DNA of 6,511 bases. Source: Limiplasma pullistercoris. Its GTDB lineage: Bacteria > Bacillota > Clostridia > Christensenellales > Aristaeellaceae. Of this stretch, positions 1-4,741 are shown piece by piece; positions within the stretch are counted from its first letter, which is position 1; the number at the start of each line of letters is the position of its first letter. The position numbers and the translations under genes are program-made. The notes below the pieces were generated by a model. It saw only the letters and a list, made by a program, of their open reading frames with translations, was not told the DNA's origin and did no database searches. The stretch is from NCBI GenBank assembly GCA_018715165.1, contig DVMC01000214.1, positions 1 through 6,511 on the forward strand, written 5' to 3'.

Positions 1-518
1 ACCACGCGCATGGCCTTGCCCATCTTGGTCTTGCCGGTGAAGAGGGTCAGGGCGATCATGATGACCACGCACGCGGCGATGGTCACGATGGCCTCGCCGG
101 AGATGATCATCTGCCCGCCCAGCAGGGACAGCGAGCCCAGCCCCACCACCGAGGGGAAGCTCTTGGGATTGGCGCCCCACACCAGCAGGGCGATGTTCTG
201 CAGCAGGTAGCTCATGCCGATGGCCGTAATCAGAACCGCCAGGGACGAGGCCTGCCTAAGCGGCTTGTAGGCGGTGCGCTCGATCACCATGCCCAGCACC
301 GTGCACACCACCATGGCCGCCAGCACCGACAGAATCGGCGGGAAGCCCCAGTACTGCATGGCGCAGAAGGCGATGTAGGCGCCGATCATGATGACGTCGC
401 CGTGTGCGAAGTTGAGCATTTTGGCGATGCCGTACACCATCGTATATCCCAGGGCGATGATGGCGTACACGCTGCCCAAGCTGATGCCGTTGCACAGGTA
501 GGACAGGAATTGTGTCAT
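1..518 (-). CDS. livH: Branched-chain amino-acid ABC transporter permease, LivH family (3' end cut by window edge)
   Basis: This encodes an inner-membrane permease subunit of a high-affinity branched-chain amino-acid (LIV-type) ABC importer. It would pair with LivM, the ATPases LivG and LivF, and the binding protein encoded just upstream. The 172 codons present begin MTQFLSYLCNGISLGSVYAI and continue with the family hallmarks NFAHGDVIMIGAYI (residues 36-49) and ERTAYKPLR (80-88). Hydrophobic stretches lie around residues 10-30, 42-55, 61-78, 92-113 and 142-160. The family is usually close to 290-300 residues, so roughly 120 residues lie beyond the window. The ATG at 518-516 is the natural LivH start. 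Its ribosome binding site is ambiguous: GGGAG sits only 3 nt upstream and AAAGGA sits 11 nt upstream. The gene lies 154 nt after livJ with no obvious promoter of its own, so it is probably read from the livJ promoter through two hairpins. Substrate specificity within the LIV/amide group cannot be read from sequence alone. Confidence 0.95.
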   Translation of the reverse strand, partial: MTQFLSYLCNGISLGSVYAIIALGYTMVYGIAKMLNFAHGDVIMIGAYIAFCAMQYWGFPPILSVLAAMVVCTVLGMVIERTAYKPLRQASSLAVLITAIGMSYLLQNIALLVWGANPKSFPSVVGLGSLSLLGGQMIISGEAIVTIAACVVIMIALTLFTGKTKMGKAMRV

Positions 519-554
519 GCTCTCCCACATCCTTTGTCTCGTTTGAAACGCGAT

Positions 555-610
555 AAGGTAATCAACGGTAGTCGGGCGTGCCTTCCCGTCAGACTACCGT
601 TGGTTACCTT
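555..610 (-). repeat. Long intercistronic inverted repeat (hairpin) between livJ and livH
   Basis: A 19-nt left arm (555-573) and right arm (592-610) are complementary at 18 of 19 positions and enclose an 18-nt loop. The single odd pair is a U-G wobble in plus-strand RNA and an A-C mismatch in minus-strand RNA. The pairing can extend outward (about 550-553 with 610-613) with a small bulge, and GGG/CCC inside the loop (574-576 with 585-587) could pair as well. No T-run follows on the minus strand, so it is not a standard terminator. Its position between binding-protein and permease genes suits an mRNA-stabilising or partial-attenuation structure. It could equally be a REP- or MITE-like repeat. 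It is visibly less GC-rich than its surroundings. Confidence 0.8.
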
Positions 611-629
611 CGCTGTGTTCGCTTGTAGG

Positions 630-658
630 CCCCTCCCGGCCGCGGGGGCCGGGAGGGG
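630..658 (-). repeat. GC-rich perfect hairpin just downstream of livJ stop
   Basis: Arms at 630-641 and 647-658 are perfect 12-nt inverted repeats around a 5-nt loop. The structure starts 14 nt past the livJ stop codon. No T-tract follows on the minus strand, so full rho-independent termination is unlikely. It may protect the 3' end of livJ mRNA or cause partial termination before livH. Function is inferred from position. Confidence 0.75.
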
Positions 659-672
659 ACGCCGGGCGGTTG

Positions 673-1797
673 TTATTCCATGCCCACGTACACGCCGTTT
701 TCGATCTTGACGGCGGTGGGGGTCTTGCTCACCTCGCCCGTGGCGGACCAGGTCATGGTGCCGGTCAGGCCCTCGATGGTGAGCTTCTGCATCTCGGCGA
801 TCATGATTTCGCAGGCTTCCTCGGGCGTGGTGTCGGCGGTGATGCCGCCGGCGACCATCGCCTCGTAGACGGCGTAGACCGCGTCATAGGCGTCGGCGGC
901 GAACTGGTTGGGGGTGTCGCCGTAGAGCTCGACGTACTTGGTGACGAAGTTGACGGTCTTTTCGTCCTTGGCGTCGGCGCTGAAGGGGGTCAGCAGCAGC
1001 ACGCCCTCGGCCAGGCTGGTGTCAAAGCCCTCCATGGTGAGGATGCCGTCCATGCCGTCCACGCCGAAGAAGATGGGCGCGTAGTCCATCGAGGCGGCCT
1101 GGGTGAGGATCATGGAAGCGGGGGTGTAGTAGATGGGCAGGAAGACCAGCTCGGCGCCGGCGTTCTTGGTCTCGGTGACCTGCACGGAGAAGTCGGTGGT
1201 GTCGTCGGTAAAGGTGGTGACCTTCACGATCTCCAGGCCCAGCTCGGCGGCCTTGGCCTCAAAGGTCTGGTAGATGCCGGTGGAGTACACGTCGCCGTTA
1301 TTGTAGATCACGGCGACCTTGGTGGCCAGGCCGTGCTCGGCGATGTACTGGGCGGAAGCCGCGCCCTGCGCGGGGTCGGTGAAGCAGACCTGGTAGACGT
1401 TGTCCTTGTCGGCGATGACGTCGGTGGAGGAGGCGGAGGGCGTCAGCATGAAGATGCGCTCCTCATATGCCTTGGCAGCCACGGCAGCGCAGGGGCCGGA
1501 GGTCACGGTGCCAACGATCACCTTCGCGCCGTTGTCCAGCACGGTGTTGTAGGCGTTGATGGCCTTTTCGGGGTCATGCTCGTCGTCCTGCGCGTCGATT
1601 TCGATCTGCAGGCCGCCCAGGGCGTTGAGCTCGTCGGCGGCAATCCTGGCCGCGTTGGCCACGGCGGTGCCATAAATGGCGGCGGGGCCGGTCAGCGGGC
1701 CGATCACGCCGATCTTGATCGCGTCCTCAGCCACGGCGGGCAGGGCCAGGCCCAGCGCCAGAACCAGCGTCAGGAGCACGGAGAGAATCTTTTTCAT
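673..1797 (-). CDS. livJ: Branched-chain amino-acid-type ABC transporter substrate-binding protein (LivJ/LivK family)
   Basis: This encodes the extracytoplasmic ligand-binding component of a LIV-type ABC importer that delivers substrate to the permease encoded next. The protein is 374 residues, normal for Periplasmic_binding_6 type I binding proteins. Residues 1-23 form a typical signal peptide (MKK, hydrophobic core, ALPAVA) with likely cleavage before Glu24. The mature protein opens with IKIGVIGPLTG (27-37), the classic LivJ entry strand. It then has the ligand-loop-like SASSTD (121-126), CFTDPAQG (138-145) and the late ADAYDAVY helix (301-308). There is no lipobox cysteine near the cleavage site, although Gram-positive binding proteins are usually lipoproteins. 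The ATG at 1797-1795 was chosen because GGGAGGT lies 7 nt upstream and the signal peptide starts there; an in-frame ATG at 1824 would add nine residues without such a site. A strong promoter precedes the gene. The exact ligand (Leu/Ile/Val, another amino acid or an amide) is unknown. Confidence 0.95.
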   Translation of the reverse strand: MKKILSVLLTLVLALGLALPAVAEDAIKIGVIGPLTGPAAIYGTAVANAARIAADELNALGGLQIEIDAQDDEHDPEKAINAYNTVLDNGAKVIVGTVTSGPCAAVAAKAYEERIFMLTPSASSTDVIADKDNVYQVCFTDPAQGAASAQYIAEHGLATKVAVIYNNGDVYSTGIYQTFEAKAAELGLEIVKVTTFTDDTTDFSVQVTETKNAGAELVFLPIYYTPASMILTQAASMDYAPIFFGVDGMDGILTMEGFDTSLAEGVLLLTPFSADAKDEKTVNFVTKYVELYGDTPNQFAADAYDAVYAVYEAMVAGGITADTTPEEACEIMIAEMQKLTIEGLTGTMTWSATGEVSKTPTAVKIENGVYVGME

Positions 1798-1804
1798 CTT
1801 GGTT

Positions 1805-1811
1805 ACCTCCC
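1805..1811 (-). promoter_or_regulatory. Ribosome binding site of livJ
   Basis: GGGAGGT on the minus strand lies 7 nt before the ATG at 1797. This fixes the start in preference to the upstream in-frame ATG at 1824. Confidence 0.8.
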
Positions 1812-1830
1812 TACAATACTTCATCCCATC

Positions 1831-1843
1831 CGGGAACGTCCCG
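1831..1843 (-). promoter_or_regulatory. Small palindrome in the livJ leader
   Basis: Two perfect 5-nt arms, CGGGA and TCCCG, flank a 3-nt centre. They fall roughly 7-20 nt downstream of the predicted transcription start. This could be a short 5' hairpin on the mRNA or half of an operator. No known riboswitch or T-box signature is visible in the leader of about 50 nt. Confidence 0.4.
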
Positions 1844-1856
1844 AATGATGGTGAAT

Positions 1857-1885
1857 ATTATAGCCGCTGCGCGCTTTGAGCGCAA
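1857..1885 (-). promoter_or_regulatory. Sigma-70-type promoter of the liv operon
   Basis: On the minus strand a -35 box TTGCGC (1885-1880) and a perfect -10 box TATAAT (1862-1857) are separated by exactly 17 nt. The predicted start near 1850 gives a leader of about 50 nt before livJ. The perfect -10 in such GC-rich DNA is unlikely to be accidental. An imperfect palindrome covers the spacer and -35 box, suggesting repressor control. Confidence 0.8.
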
Positions 1886-1890
1886 GCGGC
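1863..1890. promoter_or_regulatory. Imperfect palindrome overlapping the livJ promoter (candidate operator)
   Basis: The arms 1863-1875 and 1879-1890 are inverted copies (GCCGCT-GCGC type) differing by one inserted base, around a 3-nt centre. They cover the whole -35/-10 spacer and the -35 hexamer, so a protein bound here would block RNA polymerase. I do not recognise the binding protein. A simple GC-rich hairpin is the alternative. Confidence 0.5.
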
Positions 1891-2187
1891 TTTGCGAAAA
1901 TTGGCTGTATTTGCATTGTTTTTCTGTGAAGAAGCGGACGATTTGGGACCGGATCGGACATCGCTTTATTTCTTTCCGGCTCGCCGGGCCTCACGCGCCG
2001 TCAATCGGCCTTCCCATTGCGAACGCCGCGAAGGGGAGGCCGGCGGCGCCGCGGGCATACCGGCCCTGCGGGCCCCGCCGCCGGACCCCCGGAAAGCCGC
2101 CGGGCCGCACGCGCCGTCATACGCCCGCCGTCATTCCCGCCGCGTCGGCCGCCGGTCCTCCGGAAAGCCGCCGGGCTCCGCCCGCCG
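1891..2187. other. Intergenic stretch between livJ promoter and mnmA stop, no gene seen
   Basis: I find no credible gene here on either strand. Open frames are short, Arg/Pro-rich products of GC-rich non-coding DNA. The part near 1891-1980 is relatively AT-rich. The part from about 1983 to 2187 is very GC-rich and made of repeats: a 71-bp tandem duplication and a degenerate third piece. No hairpin followed by a T-run is present to terminate mnmA transcription. The best structural candidate is the stem at 2007-2041. Confidence 0.6.
2007..2041 (-). repeat. Hairpin downstream of mnmA, possible weak terminator
   Basis: Arms 2007-2015 and 2033-2041 can pair over 9 positions, with one G-U wobble on the plus strand or A-C mismatch on the minus strand, around a 17-nt loop. 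No T-run follows on the minus strand, so a role as the mnmA terminator is only a possibility. Confidence 0.35.
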
Positions 2188-2224
2188 TCATAGGTCCGCC
2201 GTCATGCCCGCCGCGTCGGCCACC
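2083..2224. repeat. 71-bp tandem duplication covering the 3' end of mnmA
   Basis: Copies 2083-2153 and 2154-2224 align without gaps at 61 of 71 positions (my count). Each contains two CGCCGTCAT words 14 nt apart. The second copy encodes the last 12 codons and stop of mnmA. The first copy, read in the same sense, encodes a near-identical tail (AADAAGMTAGV then TGA). A shorter degenerate match lies at 1983-2003 (20 of 21 positions against 2099-2119). Replication slippage or a local tandem duplication is the likely origin. Confidence 0.9.
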
Positions 2225-3282
2225 GCGCCGCCCAGGCACACGTCGCCGTCGTAGAGCACCACGCTCTGCCCCGGCGTGACCGCGCGCTGGAGCTCATCCG
2301 CCTCGATGAGCAGGCTGTCGCCCCGCGCCACGACCGTCACCGCCTGGTCCGACTGCCGGTAGCGGAAGCGCGCCGTCAGGCGCATGGACGTCCCGTCCGG
2401 CGCGGGCGGCTCCCCGGCGATCCACGTCGCCCCGGAGGCGCGCACGAAGCGGCTGTAGAGCCGCGGGCTGTCCTCGCCCTGCTCCACCACAAGCACGTTG
2501 TGCTCAAGGTCCTTGTCCACCACGAACCAGCGCCGCCCGTCGCCCCCGCCGCCAATGCCCAGGCCGCGCCGCTGGCCCAGCGTGTAGTAGGCAAGGCCCA
2601 TGTGCTCGCCCACCACGCGGCCGTCGGGGGTGCGCATCTGACCCGGCTGCATGGGCAGAAAGCCCTGCAAAAAGCGGCGGAAGTTGCGCTCGCCGATGAA
2701 GCACACGCCCGTGGAATCCTTCTTTTTGCTCGTGCACAGGCCGTTTTCCGCCGCGACGGCGCGCACCTGCGCCTTGGTCATGCCGCCCAGGGGAAACAGG
2801 GCGCGCGCGAGCTGCCGCTCCTTGAGCATATAAAGGAAGTAGCTCTGATCCTTGGCTGCGTCCGCGCCCTTGAGAAGCACGGGACGCCCGCCCCGCACCT
2901 CCGAGCGCACGAAATGCCCCGTGGCCATGCGGCTCGCGCCCAGCTTGAGCGCGTAGTCCAGAAAGGCGCGGAACTTGATCTCCCGGTTGCACAGCACGTC
3001 GGGGTTGGGCGTGCGGCCGCGCCGGTACTCGTCCAGAAAATAGGAAAAGACCCGGTCGTAGTATTCCTTTTCAAAGTTGACGGCATAGCAGGGGATGCCG
3101 ATGGTATCGCATACGCTCTGCACGTCGTTCCAGTCGTCGGCGGCGGTGCAGGTGCCGTTTTCGTCCTTCTCGTCCCAGTTCTTCATGAACACGCCGACCA
3201 CGTCGTAGCCCTGCCGCTTGAGCAGCAGCGCGGCCACGGAGCTGTCCACCCCGCCGGACATGCCCACCACGATTCTCTCCAT
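2188..3282 (-). CDS. mnmA: tRNA-specific 2-thiouridylase MnmA (TrmU)
   Basis: MnmA activates U34 of tRNA-Lys, -Glu and -Gln with ATP and inserts sulfur to give 2-thiouridine, using persulfide sulfur relayed from a cysteine desulfurase. The 364-residue length is typical of the family. The N-terminal PP-loop SGGVDSS (9-15) binds ATP. The catalytic nucleophile is Cys98 in NPDVLCNREIKF, and the second active-site cysteine is Cys194 in TGVCFIGERNF. DQSYFL (145-150) and YYTLGQRRGLGIGG (232-245) are further signatures, and the C-terminal beta-barrel ends in VCLGGAV (348-354). The residues after that are encoded by a tandem repeat and look like a lineage-specific tail. The ATG at 3282-3280 has GGAGG 8 nt upstream and starts 17 nt after the HAD-Tmk stop, so the two genes are almost certainly co-transcribed. 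All catalytic residues are present. Confidence 0.97.
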   Translation of the reverse strand: MERIVVGMSGGVDSSVAALLLKRQGYDVVGVFMKNWDEKDENGTCTAADDWNDVQSVCDTIGIPCYAVNFEKEYYDRVFSYFLDEYRRGRTPNPDVLCNREIKFRAFLDYALKLGASRMATGHFVRSEVRGGRPVLLKGADAAKDQSYFLYMLKERQLARALFPLGGMTKAQVRAVAAENGLCTSKKKDSTGVCFIGERNFRRFLQGFLPMQPGQMRTPDGRVVGEHMGLAYYTLGQRRGLGIGGGGDGRRWFVVDKDLEHNVLVVEQGEDSPRLYSRFVRASGATWIAGEPPAPDGTSMRLTARFRYRQSDQAVTVVARGDSLLIEADELQRAVTPGQSVVLYDGDVCLGGAVADAAGMTADL

Positions 3283-3299
3283 CCCGGCTTCCTCCCGCC

Positions 3300-4592
3300 T
3301 CACGCCCGGCGGTCGGGCAGCAGGCGCTCCAGCACGGCGTCCAGCGCGTCCCTGGCCACCTCGTCCACGCCGCGCGCCGCGTCCACCACCACAAAGCGGC
3401 GGCGGTTGTCGCGCACCAGGCGCTCGTAGGCCTTCTGCACCCGCTCGTGGAACTCGCCCGCCTCCAGCTCCAGCCGGTCGGGCTCGGAGGCGTTCAGCCT
3501 GCGGCGCAGCGCCGCCCGGTGGTCGATGGCCAGGTAGAGCGTGGCGTCGGGGGTCATGCCGTCCACGGCGGGGTCGTTGATCTGCTGCACGGTTTCCACG
3601 CCCAGCCCGCGCCCGCCGCCCTGATAGGCCACGGAGCTGTCCACGAACCGGTCGCACAGCACCAGCATGCCGCGCTCCACCGCCGGGCGGATGACCTGGC
3701 TGACGTGCTGGGCGCGCGCGGCGGCGTAGAGCAGCGCCTCGCAGGCGGGGCACATGTCGGTGTTGGCGGTATCGAGGATGATGCGGCGGATGTCCTCGCT
3801 GATGGCGCAGCCGCCCGGCTCGCGCGTGCGCAGCACGCTGAAGCCGAACTGGCGCAGGCTCTTTTCCAAAAGCTCGGTCTGGGTGGTCTTGCCGCTGCCG
3901 TCGGGGCCTTCGACGGTCAGGAAGAAGCCGCGCGGGATCTCCCCGCCGGGGCAGAGAATCGCGCGCAGGCCCTCGGTATCCGGCGCCACGACCGACGCGC
4001 CCGCCACGATCAGCTCCTCCTCGGTGCCGCAGCCGTAGCCCGCGCCGATGCCCTCGATGCCGTTGGCCAGCGCGCCGGCCATGTCGAACTTGCGGTCGCC
4101 CACCATGGCGGCGCGGCGGTAGCGGTCCGGCAGGGCACGGCGGATGAGCTCGGCCTTGCTCAGCTTGGCCGCGCCGTCCTCCTCGCCCACCACGCGGTCG
4201 AAGTCGTTCTCCAGCGCGAAGTAGGACAGGATGTCCCTGGCCAGCCACAGCGGCTTGGACGTGGCCAGCCCCACATGGACGCCGGCCTCGCGCAGCATCG
4301 TCAGGATGCTGCGGATGTTGGGGTACACGCTGTAGAGGTACATGCCCCGCGCGCTGAAATCGCGGCGGTAGCGCTCCATGGCCTCGGGCACGCGCGCCTC
4401 GGGCACGCCCAGCAGGTCCCGGAAGGAATCCGCCAGCGGCGGGCCCACCACCTCGCGCAGGTCCGCGTCCGCCGGTACCTCCAGCCCCATCTCGTCCATC
4501 GCCCTTCTGACCGAGGAGACGATGCCCTCCTCCGCGTCAAAGAGCGTGCCGTCCAGATCAAACACCACAGCGTCATAGGGGTAAATGTCCAT
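3300..4592 (-). CDS. tmk: Fusion protein: HAD-family phosphatase (N-terminal) plus thymidylate kinase (C-terminal)
   Basis: One uninterrupted 430-residue frame holds two complete enzymes. Residues 5-212 are a HAD phosphatase of the phosphoglycolate phosphatase/5'-nucleotidase-like group: motif I FDLDGT (Asp12, Asp14), motif II ATSKP (Thr111), a motif III lysine (Lys143 or Lys146) and motif IV GDRKFD (Asp166, Asp170), with a helical cap at about 20-90. Residues 221-430 are dTMP kinase, which makes dTDP for DNA synthesis: P-loop GPDGSGKTT (229-237), TREPGG (256-261), DRF (314-316), SSVAYQGGGRGLG (319-331) and a LID with RRRLNASEPDRLE (363-375), resembling E. coli-type Tmk. The linker is only about 8 residues. 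No ATG, GTG or TTG codon occurs between Val202 and the P-loop, so separate translation of Tmk is unlikely. AAGGAG lies 6 nt before the ATG at 4592. The upstream decarboxylase and downstream mnmA are in the same orientation. The HAD substrate is unknown. Confidence 0.93.
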   Translation of the reverse strand: MDIYPYDAVVFDLDGTLFDAEEGIVSSVRRAMDEMGLEVPADADLREVVGPPLADSFRDLLGVPEARVPEAMERYRRDFSARGMYLYSVYPNIRSILTMLREAGVHVGLATSKPLWLARDILSYFALENDFDRVVGEEDGAAKLSKAELIRRALPDRYRRAAMVGDRKFDMAGALANGIEGIGAGYGCGTEEELIVAGASVVAPDTEGLRAILCPGGEIPRGFFLTVEGPDGSGKTTQTELLEKSLRQFGFSVLRTREPGGCAISEDIRRIILDTANTDMCPACEALLYAAARAQHVSQVIRPAVERGMLVLCDRFVDSSVAYQGGGRGLGVETVQQINDPAVDGMTPDATLYLAIDHRAALRRRLNASEPDRLELEAGEFHERVQKAYERLVRDNRRRFVVVDAARGVDEVARDALDAVLERLLPDRRA

Positions 4593-4741
4593 AGCGATCT
4601 CCTTTACCGTATGCAGTCAACCGTTTGCCGCGCGCCCGCCGCGCGGAAGGGATGGGAATGCGATGGGTTCGCGGGGCCATGCCCGCCGTCCGCGCGGGAT
4701 GACCGCGGGTTCGCGGGGCCATGCCCCGTCCGCGCGGCCCG
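4593..4741. other. Repeat-bearing gap between decarboxylase and HAD-tmk
   Basis: This 149-nt gap contains no gene. It holds the HAD-tmk ribosome binding site (AAGGAG, 4604-4599) and a pair of GC-rich direct repeats. A TTGACT at 4620-4615 resembles a -35 box but has no matching -10. No T-run terminator for the decarboxylase gene is seen, so read-through into HAD-tmk is plausible. Confidence 0.6.
4665..4737. repeat. Short GC-rich direct repeat, two copies
   Basis: A 20-nt word at 4665-4684 recurs exactly at 4707-4726 (spacing 42). It is followed in both copies by a CGTCCGCGCGG block (4687-4697 and 4727-4737), the second being slightly shorter in between. Its wording (CATGCCCGCCG, GTCATCCCGC on the minus strand) resembles parts of the 71-bp repeat near mnmA. 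Both could belong to a dispersed intergenic repeat family, but that is inference. Confidence 0.8.

Noticed and set aside
670..1848. Long plus-strand open frame (392 codons) opposite livJ
   Set aside because: It is antisense to a clear LivJ coding sequence. Its product is Gly/His/Val-rich with no recognisable motif, as expected from the complement of GC-rich codons.
1798..1850. Riboswitch or T-box in the livJ leader
   Set aside because: The leader is only about 50 nt, with one 5-bp hairpin and no conserved T-box or other aptamer sequence that I recognise.
1957..1990. Possible terminator with a T-rich flank near 1965-1975
   Set aside because: The short CCGGC/GCCGG stem has a 2-nt loop, and the T-rich side is upstream of it on the plus strand. 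There is no plus-strand gene to terminate, and on the minus strand A residues follow it.
2083..2224. CRISPR-like array suggested by repeated words
   Set aside because: There are only two tandem 71-bp units with no unique spacers between identical repeats, and one unit lies in the mnmA coding sequence.
3283..4248. In-frame upstream extension of mnmA through the tmk region
   Set aside because: The extension overlaps the HAD-Tmk fusion in another frame and is Arg/Gly-rich. MnmA begins naturally at MERIVVGMSGGVDSS with a good ribosome binding site.
4615..4620. TTGACT as a -35 box for a separate HAD-tmk promoter
   Set aside because: At a 16-18 nt spacing there is no acceptable -10 hexamer, and the position would fall on the ribosome binding site and start codon.
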